A stretch of DNA of 64,000 nt from Ancistrus triradiatus (GCA_025084515.1 JAJAGP010000764.1:236468-300467), one strand, 5' to 3'. Positions 33,647 through 45,839 are shown, counted from the first letter of the stretch. The notes: generated by a model not told the origin, from the sequence alone. A program made the numbers and translations.

Positions 33647-33815
33647 TGGGACTGTGCTGACTTAGCGGTTAAGGTTCTGGACCAGAAGATCCAGGGTTCA
33701 AATCTGCCACCAACCTCTACCAAGCTCCCACTGTTGGGTCTTTGAACCACAATTGCTTGGATTGTACTATTGTATCAACTGTAAGTCGCTCTGGATAAGC
33801 TCATCTACTAAATAT
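33647..33815 (+). mobile_element. tRNA-derived SINE
   Basis: 'GACTGTGCTGACTTAGCGGT' head, box B 'GGTTCAAATC' near 33696, body 'TACCAAGCTCCCACTGTTGG', tail 'GTAAGTCGCTCTGGATAAGC'. Moderately diverged from the copy at 28805. Confidence 0.75.
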
Positions 33816-33879
33816 GCAAGTAATGCCTTTTAGAGGCTGCTGATTGGCCGATTTGCAGATCGACAAGTTCATTCGGAGT

Positions 33880-34075
33880 GCACATGTGGCTGAATGAGAG
33901 TCCTTGAGGGTTAGAGCTCTTGTGAAAGTCCAAGCAGCAGAAAGACCGCAGGAAAAAATGTGGACCTCCGCAATTCTGCTTCCTCCTTGGGAGCAATTTC
34001 CAAACAACTTCAGAAACCACGCACATCTGTATAAACAACTGTATGCAAGTGTAAAAGTCTTGGACCGCATATCAA
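33880..34075 (+). mobile_element. Possible Tc1-derived fragment
   Basis: An open frame reads 'QEKMWTSAILLPPWEQFPNN' with adjoining text. I think I have seen this phrase in repeat-derived fish ORFs but cannot name the family with confidence. It sits between the SINE and a LINE tail, and its right end ('AAGTGTAAAAGTCTTGGACC') is transposon-like. Confidence 0.3.
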
Positions 34076-34078
34076 AGT

Positions 34079-34460
34079 TGAAGTCAATTTTATTTATACA
34101 GCGCTTTATTACAGTGGAGCGTCGTCTCCAAGCAGCTTTACAAAATATCTATTCTCACAGCCCCAAATGAGCAGCGACCCAAGTGGGGCCAGAAAAACTC
34201 TGTCAATGTTCTAAGGAGAACCTGGGGACCAGAAGTCAAAAAGCAACACATCCTGGGCGGCCTAACTTTCTAACGTAAGAATTAAACTAAGTTACCTAAT
34301 TAATACGATTTGTAATAGTTTAAATACTTAGAAGGCTAAATAGAAACAGGAAACATGTATAATAAATCAAATTATATAGAATATAAACAAGATAATAGGG
34401 TATGCAAGCGGATCAAGAGTATAATAAAATGGTATACAGTAGTATAAATAAATAAATATT
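34079..34460 (-). mobile_element. LINE 3' tail family, minus copy
   Basis: 'AGTCAATTTTATTTATACAG', 'AGCAGCTTTACAAAATATC', 'AGAATTAAACTAAGTTACC' and 'GTAATAGTTTAAATACTTAG' match the copies at 32870 and 36405 in order. Confidence 0.6.
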
Positions 34461-34694
34461 ATAATTAGAGAATAGGAGTGAATATCTTCTTTTTTGATTT
34501 TTGGTCCAGTAAGAGTCCTGTTCAATCGGCCAGAAAAGGGAGGGGTGTTATGGCATTTTTCACCTCAAACTTTTGGCCCCAGCTCTAGTTTCTCTTCAGC
34601 TGAAATTACTCGTAAGGTAACTACTTGTCTAAGTGTTGTCCTGAATAAGAACCTTTTTTTTCGCGTTTTTATGTTGATTCCTTGAGCTAAAAAA

Positions 34695-34930
34695 GTTTCA
34701 AAAAAGAGTCTGAATATTGTGTCCCTGCAAATTTTTCCTTTTTTTAATACATTTTTTTTTTTTTTGTCAAAAATTTTTTTAAAATTCTCTTTTCACTTTC
34801 TCATTATGAGGTCTTGATGCAGATTGATTGGGATTTTTTATTTATTTTAGTCACAAGGTCTTCACTAAATGTAAAAAAAAAAAAAGAAGTTGAAGGCTTT
34901 CTGATGCATTATATTTTTTGCAGTCAATAA
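34695..34930 (+). mobile_element. Decayed 3' end of a Tc1-like element
   Basis: The order 'AGAGTCTGAATATTGTG', T-rich tract, 'CACTTTCTCATTATGAGGTC', 'CAGATTGATTGGGA', 'CTTTCTGATGCATTAT' follows the 3' terminal region of fish Tc1 elements ending in 'GGGTCTGAATACTTTC'. A better copy is at 47334-47604. Confidence 0.45.
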
Positions 34931-35092
34931 AATTCAACCTCGTGCCTTTATTTAAGGGACCTCTGACATAGTTTGACTTTTAACGCTAGGATGGCCTTAA
35001 ATTCTTGATTCCAGGACCCCTCGTTCTTGCAAGCCCTCGGTGGCATCGGCCACTTTTTGTTATGTAAATGCCGACAGACAGCTGCAGAGTTC

Positions 35093-35094
35093 GT

Positions 35095-35139
<45 letters not shown>

Positions 35140-35147
35140 TGTGTGTG
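35093..35147. repeat. (GT)n microsatellite
   Basis: About 55 bases of GT with one GG interruption. Confidence 0.95.
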
Positions 35148-35819
35148 CGTATCTGCTATTTGTGTCTCTCAATGAAACTCAAGAACCAAAAGTGGCTTTG
35201 CTTGGCACATCAGTGATGATGACAATATTTCTAACAGTAACAACAAAAATGACAATAAAGCTACAATAATTACAAAATAGATGACAGCAATAGTGAATAT
35301 GCCTATTTCCACTGAAAAACTGTGAACATGGGACTGCGGGACGATACACCTACACCGGGTTGCTTCTGGGAGCGTAGAAGGTGTCGCACTGAATGCCTAC
35401 TTAACCATGCACCGATTTTAAGAAGAAAATTAATTCGTTGTAAACCATATTGTAAAGGATTGAGTTGTTATTAGATTTGGAAAAGACAAGGTTGGTGGAT
35501 TACAGTTTAATGGCTTTTTTGCTTCCTGACTTTAGGAGGACATAACCAAGAGGCCTTTTTAGTGAGGGTAAACTGTGATCCATTCTGGACATCACATTTT
35601 CTTTCTGTGAGGAGTGAAACCGAACTGAGGCGCATTTGAAAACCATTGACCCTGGATACCGCTGCCTGCATGGTCAAACTCTTATATCGTTTAAGTTCAT
35701 CTTGACGTCAGATACCTGATGAGTTAAGAACACCCACTCGAAAAAACAGACTGCACTCAAAATGGAGTCTCAAGCGCAATATGTGCGCTAAGTAACCAGG
35801 AGGCACTGCGTCTGACGTC

Positions 35820-36120
35820 CAGTGCCACACACTCACCTCAAGAGCCAGAGGGCCAGAGCTCCGTCTGTTATTATAAAAACTCGCATACGAGCAATTTCTT
35901 CACCTGAAGGCTCTCAGATGAGAGCAAAAATATTGCACGGGCAGCCTTTGGTTCCGCTCAACCTGGCAATGGATATGACAGAGAAGCCTTTCAGCCAATC
36001 GGAATGGAGGAGCATTTACTCTCCTCGAACACAGCGCACAGTCACCTTGCCACCGGTCAGGAAAGTTCAGTTAATGAACATGGAGAGGAACGATGGCTGG
36101 GGGTGATGGTTCTGTCATCA
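35820..36120. promoter_or_regulatory. Candidate conserved non-coding element
   Basis: Complex GC-balanced sequence with 'TGCACGGGCAGCCTTTGG' and 'CAGCCAATCGGAATGGAGG' (the latter contains an inverted-CCAAT-like ATTGG on the other strand). The 94-codon ORF has no recognised domain. Conservation is untested. Confidence 0.25.
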
Positions 36121-36404
36121 CATTTTAAAATCCAGCCTCGCAAAAAGGCTGAAACTGTTTTTTTTGTGGTGTTGTTGTTTTTTTCTTCATAAATTTGCAC
36201 ACAGATGTTATGGAAATTTGGGCTAACGTTGAGGATTGCACGTCTTGTGTGTAACCTATGTGAAGTGACATTTCAACCGATATGTGACATCGCCGCTTGT
36301 GCTTTTACGACAGCTAGGGTGCTTAATGATTTTAATTTAACCTTAAGAGGTCTGGGGGGAGATATATAAATATTTACCATGCTAGTGTCTGGTAGTCATT
36401 CATC

Positions 36405-36890
36405 AAGTGAAATTAGATTTATTTCTTTAACGCTTTTTACAATAGAGAATTGTCTCAAAGCAGCTTCATGATTACCTATTAAATTCTATTATCTAAGACC
36501 AAGCCCAAATTGGGCAAGCCAAGGGTGACAGTGGCAAGAAAAAACTCACGAAATGTCATAACAAACCTTGGAAGGACCAAGACTCATAGACCCATCCTCC
36601 ATGGATGACTTCGTTATATGTAAGAATGAAACTAAGTTATCTAATTAATACATTTTAGTAATAGTTTAAATAAACAGCAGCTAAATGTGTAATAACAGAG
36701 AGAACATATTTTAAAAATATAACAATTCAAATAAAATACAATAATATGTAGACTACTAAAGCAGAGATAACATGATATGAAAAGTATAATAAAACTGAGA
36801 ATATAAAACTATAGCATATATAAATAAAATATTGAATTGTTTATTGGCCCCAGACTCTAGAACCCATAAGAAAGTTCATTTTATTATCAA
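36405..36890 (-). mobile_element. LINE 3' tail family, longest minus copy
   Basis: 'GATTTATTTCTTTAACGCTT', 'CTCAAAGCAGCTTCATGATT', 'GGGCAAGCCAAGGGTGACAG', 'GAAACTAAGTTATCTAATTA' and the AT-rich body follow in the family order. It is followed by a partial second copy at 36935. Confidence 0.6.
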
Positions 36891-36934
36891 ATAAGATTAA
36901 AAACTTTTTAAATTTGTTTAGATGTATGTACGAA

Positions 36935-37200
36935 TTAATGTTAATTTTAAGTTGTCTAATTAACGGTTTTTTTGTAATAGTTTAAATAAGCAGAAGGTGA
37001 ATCAATATTAATAGAGACAGCATATTTAAAAAATATAATAATTAAAATAAAATAGAGATATAAAATACAAATAAAATTAAAATAAAAGAGATATAGAGAA
37101 TGTAATATTATGAAAAGTATAATAAAGTAGAGAATATAGAACTATAGAATATAAGAAAATAGTGTAAATGAACCAAATATTGAATACAATAACGTAAAAA
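36935..37200 (-). mobile_element. LINE tail family, partial tandem copy
   Basis: Repeats the AT-rich half of the previous element: 'AGTTGTCTAATTAACGG', 'GTAATAGTTTAAATAAGCAG', 'TATGAAAAGTATAATAAAG'. The shared order with 36640-36830 suggests a local duplication. Confidence 0.5.
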
Positions 37201-37884
37201 TGTAAGGTAAAAATTGGGTCACTGTAAAACCATGTGCAAGTTTCGATGGCATAATCAGTTACCACCAATTCATCACCAATATTATGATATTTGTAATAGT
37301 TATAATTTAGGTGAATATACAGCATGTTATGTGATCAGGACGTTACAGAAACAAGGCGTTATATACCATACTTAGCAATGCTATATGGAAAACTGTTGTG
37401 TATTGACTAAATAGTACTGCAGTGTTTCCTCTCTACAATGGGACTTGTACTGGAGCACACAGAATTTAAAGGGGCACACCTCTAAGCCTGTTAAACACTA
37501 AATAGATTAAGTGATTTAACTCTAAAGTGGGAGTTACTTGTTTATGCTTATATAACTGATGCCTAGTTTAATGAATCCTTTTGCTTTAGAGGTCTAATAA
37601 GTACTTTTGGTAGGTTATACAGTTATAAGTGGCCAAAAATTATAGCCATGAGCTATCACGACCACGGTGTGGTTGACTTTCTTTTAATTATTTGCGGATG
37701 TCCATTAATTTATGCGATAAACGAGCAAGCTGCTCATGTTTTGGGAAAGATACTGAGGCATTATGGGAAATGTATTCTTGTAGTGAATTTCTGTGTGTGC
37801 TGTAGTTCTGCTCAGCAATCCAGCATAAAATGGACTTTTCACCTCTGTGATTTTTGTGGGGCACGTTCCCCAGTAAATGCAGAG
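37201..37884. other. Stretch with no recognised gene
   Basis: AT-rich sequence. The ORF at 37648-37947 runs into a SINE fragment at its end and has no recognised domain. Confidence 0.25.
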
Positions 37885-37920
37885 TACCTAGAGGCTAAAC
37901 CACTGCGCCAACGTGCCACC
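37885..37920 (-). mobile_element. Head fragment of the AFC-like SINE
   Basis: Inverse of 'GGTGGCACGTTGGCGCAGTG' followed by GTTTAGCCTC, the tRNA-related start of AFC-type SINEs. Only about 36 bases remain. Confidence 0.45.
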
Positions 37921-38039
37921 AAGTCTTTTATGGGGGTTAAAATGTAAATATGATTTTAACAGAATGCAGGAGTAGATCAAATAAAATGTGTTTCCATTTC
38001 TGCACGGTCTATCAATGGCAAACAAAAGACACGCTCGGC

Positions 38040-38480
38040 TTCGAACGACAGCATCGTTTTCCATTGTTAAATCATGTTAAAGCGTCTCCAGATTGGTCCG
38101 GCTCAGGGCGTCTGGAGCGAACGTCAACTTTAATCCGGCCCTGCCGCCGGAGAGCGGGGCCGAGAGAAGGTGCCTTCCTACGTCAGATGCTCCAAGTTGC
38201 CGAGCAAACACAGCCTTCCCACGCACCTCTTTCCTTTGGCTGGCATGGCTGAACGTTTCGGATATTTTCTCGCTGTTTGACGACGGATGATGAGGCCCTC
38301 ATTTGCTATGCGAGCGCCAGATGAATCATAAACCTATACCATATGCCGTCACAATTTGCTGATGGGCCCAAGCTGTTTTTGGCGGATATAAAAATCCACT
38401 CATTAGAAATACTTGATCTTCAGTGAACAGTTAAGAGCACAGCCTATCGGCTCCTAGCCCGGGGTCACCGATCTAGCAGT
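38040..38480. promoter_or_regulatory. Candidate conserved non-coding block
   Basis: About 440 bases of GC- and CpG-richer complex sequence ('GGCCCTGCCGCCGGAGAGCG', 'CTTTCCTTTGGCTGGCATGG', 'AATTTGCTGATGGGCCCAAG'). No domain-bearing ORF. It is one of the most unique-looking non-coding pieces in the window. Confidence 0.3.
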
Positions 38481-38654
38481 CTTTATGCTGATTATCTTCA
38501 AAATATGTGTCGGAGAACAGGCTACAATGCCTGCACTGGAGAAGAACACTTTGGCGTTTAATGTCATGGCTCCCTGTAAAGCAAACAAAAGGATAATCTT
38601 CAGGCTTAGGGGTTTTTAGAGTGTTAGTAATCAGGATTGTTTTCACCTTTTGGA

Positions 38655-39888
38655 AGGAAAACACTGTGGTTTACTAAATCCTGATTGACAGCTGCAACTG
38701 GCTTACAACATTGAAAGCTCACTTGACCTTGTTTTACTTATTTTATGCATCATAACACTAACAGAAGTTCCCATTTTGACTCTGTTTATCCTGGTCACGG
38801 TCGTGGAGGAGTCCAGAACCTATCCTGGAATCCTCGGGATAGGCTCTGGGCCTCAACAAAACCCTAACCAGGACATGCCGACGTAAAATGGGAAAATGGA
38901 AAGTCCGACCTTTAACTGCTGGCTCTTAACTCTGAGCTAAACAGCTAAAAAAAAGAATAATAATTACAATAGAAGCTGATTTGATGTTAACAATAAGATC
39001 TTAGCAAATTCAGTACAAGCCATGTTTTTTACATTGTAGCTTGGATTCATTCTGAAATGCTTTGGCACCGCTGGTCTGTTTTTGTTTTGCCTATTTTTTT
39101 AATTTTTTATTAAATGAATGTAACCTCTTTATTATTTTGAAGCAAAGCATCAGCATCCTGTTTTACCCCCTGCTTATCCTGTCAAGGTCACAAGGGAGGG
39201 TCTGGAACCAAACCCAGAATTCACACTCTGTTTTGGAAAACACTATGGTTTACTAAATCCTGATTGACAGCTGCAACTGGCTTACTACATCGAATGCACA
39301 CTTGAGCTTGTTTTTATTTATTATATGCATCATACCACTACCAGAAGTTCCTATTTTGAGTCTGTGTATCCTAAACACGGTCGTGGAGGAGTCCAGAACC
39401 TATCCTGGAATTCTCTGGACTGTTTTTCATGGGCCCGGTGAATTCCAGGAAAGGCTCTGAACCTCAACACAACCCTAACCAGGAGAAGCCGAGTCAAAAT
39501 GGGAACTTCTTTGAAGGGTTTATAACCGCAAAGCCTGACCTTCAGCTGCTGGCTCTGAACTCTAAGCTAAAAGAGATTCAGGATATTGGCTTAAACGGGA
39601 AAAAACAGTTATAATGTAAAATCTCACTCAACTGACCCTAACCCTAGCAAATACAGTACAGTAGCTGTATTTTTGAACATTGTAGCTTGGATTCATTCCG
39701 AAATGCTTTGGCAAGGTTTTGGCGCCGTTTGTCCATTGTTTTGCATTTTTTTAATTAAATGAATGTAAGCTCTGCAAGGAACCAAAAAAAAGACATTTCT
39801 GAATATTTTCATTATGAAAAGCAACAGCATCTTGTTTTACACCTGCTTAGGGTCACAAGGGAGGGTCTGGAACCCAACCCAGAATTCG
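38655..39888. repeat. Local tandem duplication, two copies of about 0.6 kb
   Basis: Copy 1 (38655-39222) and copy 2 (39234-39888) share, in order, 'TGGTTTACTAAATCCTGATT', 'GACAGCTGCAACTGGCTTAC', 'GGTCGTGGAGGAGTCCAGAA', 'ACATTGTAGCTTGGATTCAT' and 'CACAAGGGAGGGTCTGGAAC'. The offset grows from 579 to 646 along the copy because of indels. The 'GTCACGGTCGTGGAGG' motif resembles the tail of old fish LINE/SINE repeats. Confidence 0.8.
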
Positions 39889-40002
39889 ACCATGAGTTGG
39901 ATTGAGCAGGAATAGAACAGTGAGTGAATTTTAGTGATCTGTATAGGCATAAATTTGCTTAATTCAAAAGGAATGCTTGAAATCAAATTGAAATTTACTA
40001 TT

Positions 40003-40168
40003 TGGACTGTAGACCGGAAGGTCCAGGTTCAAATCCCACCTCTGCCACGCTGCCATTGTTGGGTCCTTGAGCAAGACCCTTAACCCACAATTGCTTGGAC
40101 TGTAAGATTGTATCAGTTTTAAGTCGTTCTGGATAAGGGTGTCTGCTAAATGCTGTAAATGTAAATGA
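40003..40168 (+). mobile_element. tRNA-derived SINE, 5' truncated
   Basis: Box B 'GGTTCAAATCC' near 40027, body 'CACCTCTGCCACGCTGCCAT', 'GAGCAAGACCCTTAACCCAC', tail 'GTTCTGGATAAGGGTGTCTG' and ATGTAA repeats. The box A part is missing. Confidence 0.75.
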
Positions 40169-41085
40169 ACTAGATTCATGAATTGCTTATATTTGGTATT
40201 AAACATTGAGAAATTAGTTGAATAATCTTTTAAATAATAAATCCTTTAAACAATAAGATGGTTCATTTGTTTTTTGTTGTTAACACTCAGGTCTTTCTAT
40301 AAAATCAGGATAATATGATTAAACGATTATAGAATCGTTTGAAAGCATAATGAACAGTTTTTCTACACAATTTGAATTGTACCATATGTTAATGTTGATA
40401 TTTTTCTCCAAACTAAATGTTAAGATCAAGGAGACTAAACAAATCTTAAACCAGCTCATGGCTTCACATTAAATGTTGTGTAGTTGAGTAAAAAATGTGT
40501 TTTGAGTTCGCCGTAAGTCCAATGCAATCATCTGTAAAGAGAAAAGTAAAGAGGATTTACTGGTTTTGATTAAAGCTGACATATACCATGATATTAACTC
40601 AAAATGTAGAATTAATTCCTGCCAACAGCAGGCTACAGTATGAAGTATTTCGGATCAGAAATAAGGTCGGAAAGATGTTTTGAACTGATTACTGTTGTTG
40701 GGCAGGGAGAGAGGAAGTCAGTTGCTTGCACACATCTCTGGATTAGGCCGTGTTAATGTTGGGCAAAAAGACACACCTGGCAACCCTGCACGTTACAGAA
40801 AGCTAAATATTTTACCTCCGCCTTACGTTCTTGTTCTTGTTCTTATGTTGACCGGACACTATCATAGTCACGTTGTAGTTTAGATACTTTGCACAAAGTG
40901 TTTATTTTAAACAGTAATATTAATGAGAACACAGCATGAAAACATTTAGTACAGTACATTTAGTAATTCTTATCTTTGTATTCTTTATAAAGCTTAACAC
41001 TTACCAAAAACGACAGGATCGCTGTTGTGTACTTCCTTCAAGGGTTTGCTTGTATTAGGTTTCTGTCTTTCAGACAGAAAGAACC
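40169..41085. other. Stretch with no recognised gene
   Basis: AT-rich sequence with short unrecognised ORFs. 'CACCTGGCAACCCTGCACG' at about 40780 shares the 'TGGCAACC' phrase of other repeat edges here. Confidence 0.25.
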
Positions 41086-41089
41086 TGTA

Positions 41090-41215
41090 AGGGTTCTTTG
41101 TATTAACCTGTGTATTTAAACTATTATTACCAATGTATTACTTAAGTAACTTAGTTTCTTTCATAATACATCTAGGCTGCTCAAGGAGGTCGGGTTCGAG
41201 CATTTTGTTCTGTGA
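41090..41215 (+). mobile_element. LINE tail family, partial plus copy
   Basis: 'TGTGTATTTAAACTATTATT', 'AGTAACTTAGTTTCTTTCAT' and 'CATCTAGGCTGCTCAAGGAG' match 41575-41670. It breaks off before the 3' end. Confidence 0.5.
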
Positions 41216-41569
41216 AAATAAGTAAGTACAAACACGTCAAACTGTTTTCCACTGAAATTGGTTTGTTTACGCTCGTGTGGCAATAAAACTACTTATCCTA
41301 ATGCATAAATTCCCCAGCTAACGTGACCTTCTGCCATAATCCCTAACTCCCACCAGCTGTGCCATGTTATGTGATTACTCTGTACCCAGTCACGGTGTCC
41401 CATTTGTGTTTTCGTGATACGGAACACACAATAGCCCAGGTTCTGCTACGCGCTAACCGAGCGTGATTGTTTTATTTGTGAGTGAGTTTGAATGTGAATA
41501 CGGAAGCAGTCCATGATTTGAAAATTGCTCAGTGAGAAAGCAGGAGTCCTAAAGGACATGTAAAGGTCA

Positions 41570-41815
41570 TTTGTATTCACTTGTGTGTTTGGAAACTATT
41601 ATGCATTTATTATTTAGGTAATTTAGTTTCTTTCATAAAGCATCTAAGCCACCCAAGGATGTTTGGTCCATTTTGTGTCTTCCTTATATTGTTTAGGGAG
41701 TTTTTCCTTGCCACTGTCGCCACAGGCTCGCTCAGTAGGTTCTGTGGCCTCAGAAAGTTTTAAGAAACAATGCTCTGATGAAAAAGCACTATATAAATAG
41801 ATTTGGCTGTATAAT
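41570..41815 (+). mobile_element. LINE 3' tail family, plus copy
   Basis: 'GGTAATTTAGTTTCTTTCAT', 'GTTTTTCCTTGCCACTGTCG', 'AAGAAACAATGCTCTGATG' and 'AAGCACTATATAAATAGATT' follow the order of the copy at 15340. The two plus copies at 41090 and 41570 are about 480 bases apart. Confidence 0.6.
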
Positions 41816-42840
41816 AAGACGTGGTAGGTGGTAGATGCGGCGAAGGATCCATGGTGGAAGCCTAACATTTCAGAATAAGAGGTCAAAAAGCTGAGGAGGG
41901 GAAAACCCACAGAAGCGGTTAATAAATACTGAATAAATAAAGTTTCACAAAACAAAAGGCAGCTGTTTGTACCCTGCAAAAGGAAAGTAAACACTTATTG
42001 ACTAGTTACATATGTCCTGATTTAATCTGTTTTTGTATATTTATTTCTTTTAATTGTTTCAGATGTCCAACCACTATTTATATAAGACAAGACAACGCAA
42101 GTCGATGCAAAACTGTTTTTAAATACTTCAGCTGGTCCTGAAATCTGGCCATTTCTCCCTTAGTCGTTCAACCAGTGGGCTCAGTTAGATTAAACACAGA
42201 TTATTGCTAGCTTTTAAATCTAAACATAATTTAAGTAGAGGTTTTTCAATAGCACAGTTTATTACGAGGGATGAGAAAGTACGACTTTGAAATACCACTT
42301 TTATAAAAGGTTACCGAGCCATTTCTAAGCAGAGCAGAGCAGTCAGACAATTTAGAAAACTTGCACACCAGAGATAACTGCTTTTCAGTTTCTGAAATAT
42401 CTGCTCTCTTTGTAAATACAACAAAAGATATTTGCGCTCTCACATAATCTCTCATATAAAAGTTTCTCTTTCCATGAATGAGTTTGTGTTTACAGCGTTG
42501 TTTCTAGAATTTGAGGTGAATGGGGAACTTAGAAAGACACTTTCCAGGGAGGTCCTTCGTCGATCATCAACAATTCTTTTTTTATACTACATTGACTGTG
42601 TCTGATTAGTATTCGTAGCAAAACACTGCATCGTTCAGTAGAAATCAAATCTATTTACTATTACATGTGTAATAATTAGCAATGCTTTCACACGTAATCT
42701 TGTTATATCAAACACAATGTAAAAGTACTATGTTATGGAAATAAGATTTGTAACTTATCTTGAATAAGTTAAGTGATTTATGTGCATACATAATGATCAT
42801 AGGTCAAAACAGCGCTAAACTCGGCTGAATTATAAAACCT
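41816..42840. other. Stretch with no recognised gene
   Basis: AT-rich sequence; ORFs of 69-116 codons on the minus strand resemble no known protein and partly overlap the LINE tail. Confidence 0.25.
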
Positions 42841-42844
42841 TTAC

Positions 42845-43036
42845 ATGGTATATCATTTAACAGACACCCTTATCCAGAGGGACTTACCATTCATACAGTG
42901 TTATAATCCAAGCAATTGTGGATTAAGGGTCTTGCTTAGAGACCCAACAATGGTAGCTTGGCAGAGGTGGGATTTGAACCATAAACCTTCTGGCCCAGAG
43001 TCCACTACCTTAACCACTAGACTACCACAATCCCAC
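42845..43036 (-). mobile_element. tRNA-derived SINE, minus strand
   Basis: On the plus strand the tail 'CATTTAACAGACACCCTTAT', body 'GCTTGGCAGAGGTGGGATTT', box B inverse 'GGATTTGAACC' and head inverse 'CCACTAGACTACCACAATCC' are all present, so this is a nearly full-length copy. Confidence 0.8.
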
Positions 43037-44530
43037 TTCATTTTGTAACTTTAAAACGCTGAAGTTATAAAATGAAGAGCAATTTGGGAGCCGAAAGAGT
43101 CTACTCTCTAAAAAGGACCAGAATTTGCATTACTACTTATGAACGTCTCCCACTTTCTGAACCTGCCATGCCCACACACACGGACACACAAGCACACACA
43201 CAGATCTGACAGAGACCTTCACTGAGTTTTATCTGTTTGTTAAAAATAATATAAAGAATTGCATGTTAAACATTAGCTATAATGCTAGATATAATGTTAA
43301 CAAAAGATATCCAGGGTATCCAAAGATACTCAAAACATTTAGGGCTTGAGCCCCAGTAAAATGACCTGGCAACACTGCTGGATTTGGTAAAAACATGACA
43401 GCATTTATGAAGCGAAAAAAGTAAAGATCAGAAATACGTTTGAACACAACAGTATTAAACGAAATGAAAAACATTTACAAAACTGCTGCATTTTGACTTT
43501 TCTCACATCGGATGTGGCCACTAGGGATTGACATTTTCAATAAAAAAATACAAAGAGTCACTGCACAATTACTATCAAGGTAAGTTGATTTTGTTTACTC
43601 TCTATCACTTACTTAACATTGAGAGTCGTGGTGTAGATTTGGTAGCAATTTTGCGGAAAACAAATGGCCATAACTAAAGGCTTTTCACGATGTTTTTGCT
43701 GTAGTATAGCTGTCCAAGAGCATTTTTTGTAACTGTGTTTTGTTTCTGTTAATGCTGTTGTGTTCAGCTTTCATGTATGTGTGTTGTCAACTTTTGTTTG
43801 CCTTGCAAACATGGCTGTGATTGGACTCATCGTCAAATACAGCTTCTACATAACTTATGTATCCATACTGTAAAGCACTTGGTTACAGACCCTTTCTTGT
43901 TATACCTCACCTGTCCATTAGGGGGCAACCATTTCAGGTGTGGCAATGCTGGAGTTTTATGGTAAGAGCTTCCCAATGTATTTCACAGACTTAGAATATT
44001 GACTTACAGGCTTAACCATAAACAAGAGACTAGTTAGAAGAATTCGTATATAGTACTGTGACCAGTTCAGTAATTCTTCAATTCCATCTTTTACCTCAAG
44101 AGATCAGTGTAGTCAGGACATGAATCCATACTAATATCATTCTAATTACAGTACATTGGAAATACATTTGAATGCAAATACTTGTCCATTCCTGGTGTTT
44201 TATTGACTTTCTAAATGAAGTCAATACAACTGCTGCAGGGATAGGTTGTATCTTTAGAACCTAATGGAAAAAATATTTTTGCAGTTACAGTAAGATCCGC
44301 TAGTGTTCATACACGATAACTTTCTTGACATCTAATGCCTACATGGGTATTAGCATGGAGCTTCTCTCCCACCAGCCTTCACTCTTTTGAGAAAGTTTCC
44401 CAGTAGAATGTGGAAAATCACTTTGAGATCTGGTACCATTTCTGTTTCCACTGTTTAGCTATGGATATTCTATGTTGGTAAGGTTCATATTATGAACCTG
44501 TGTGCAGTCTGTGTGGCTGAAATAGCAAAG
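43037..44530. other. Stretch with little recognised
   Basis: AT-rich sequence. 44330-44530 may be the decayed body of the Tc1 family C element whose end is at 44535. A short CACA run lies at about 43174-43202. No gene is supported. Confidence 0.25.
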
Positions 44531-44534
44531 AACT

Positions 44535-44566
44535 GATGTCTACAAACTTTTGGCCATATAGTGTAC
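44535..44566 (+). mobile_element. Tc1-like terminal repeat, family C
   Basis: 'CTACAAACTTTTGGCCATAT' then AGTGTACTG is the terminal sequence of the fish Tc1 family also seen at 15970-15992 and 62075-62100. Confidence 0.55.
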
Positions 44567-45189
44567 TGTATATTCATGTATTTATTTATTCCCTGCAGAT
44601 GATTTGATTGGGTTTTCTTGAACACTTGCATAAGACTTTTCTCCAGTTGGTTATCTGTTAGACAGCATATTGCCAATTTGATGTGCTGGCCATGTTTTTT
44701 CCCCAATGGCAAGAATCAAAATGTAACCTTTGTAAGTAATCCAACAACTTGAAAGATGGTTTGGGGCAATAACAAGCCCATATGGCATTATTTGATTTTT
44801 GCAGCGCCTGCTGGAATTCAGAAATCTGTGTCCACATATTGGTTTTTTTGTACTGCTACAGCATTTGAGGTCTAGGTAACTGGAAAAAGATCTGTGTAAT
44901 CCCAACATCAGAGGTGGTAAGTACTTATACTTCATTACTGTATTTAAGTATTTTTTTTTTTTTTAACATAACATACAGGCAGTTCTTTTTTTTTTTCTCC
45001 TCATGGCTTGGTTTTTGTTCTGATATACATTGGTAGCTGGGAGACCTTATATAGACAGGTGTGTGTTTTTCCAAAGCATGTCCAATCAGTGGGGCGATTC
45101 TAGAATCAAAGCTTTTTTTCACCCAATGAGCTCCGCCACCCCATGTTTAAAAAAAAAAAACTGTACATTTTAATGTAATTTTAATGTAA

Positions 45190-45827
45190 TTTGTTACGGT
45201 GCAGTATGCAGAGGCAGATGAGGGTGCAGGTTCCAGTACAAGAAATGTTTATTAAAAATAATAATAATGATAAGGACAACAAAAACAGCTATAACCAAAA
45301 GACACACAGCTAAATAAATAAAACCTGGCATGGGAGCTGAAAACAATGCATGAGCAAGGTAACAGAAGGCTTGACTAAAGAACCAGACAAAAAAAAGCAA
45401 ACGAGGCTAGGCTAGGCTAGCGCTACACTGATTGTGGTACTTCGAGATGCTAAAGGCTAAAGAGCGTAAACAACAACTTGACTATGATGAGACCTAGGTA
45501 TAAGCAAGGAGAAATACAAGACATGATACCAAATCCAACAACAACATAAAGTAATCCAGTGGGTGGCAAGGCTTAGTCAGGCTTGGTGTGGCATAGCGAC
45601 ACAACAAAAGCACACGAACACTCGACTGTGACTGAGAAGATGCTACTGCAAAGCAACTGGGAAAACAAGGAACTTAGATAGACAGAATCCCAGCGCTTGT
45701 GGTTAGCAATTGAAGTTCCAAGCAATTCAGGTTAAAAAAAAAACAAAAAACAAGGATCGGCGTAGTCCCAGTCGCCCACAATCTCAAAAACAAACAAAAA
45801 ATGGGGGCGTGGCATGGATCCTGACAG
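45190..45827 (-). mobile_element. Long terminal repeat of a gypsy-style retrotransposon
   Basis: On the minus strand it begins TGTCAGGATCC immediately after a purine-rich tract (plus-strand complement of 'GGCGGGGTAC') and ends 'CACCGTAACA', giving TG...CA ends over about 638 bases. A polyadenylation signal AATAAA lies about 50 bases from the 3' end (plus strand near 45249, 'TTTATT'). The second LTR is missing, so this is the downstream LTR of a truncated element. Confidence 0.65.
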
Positions 45828-45839
45828 TACCCCGCCTTT

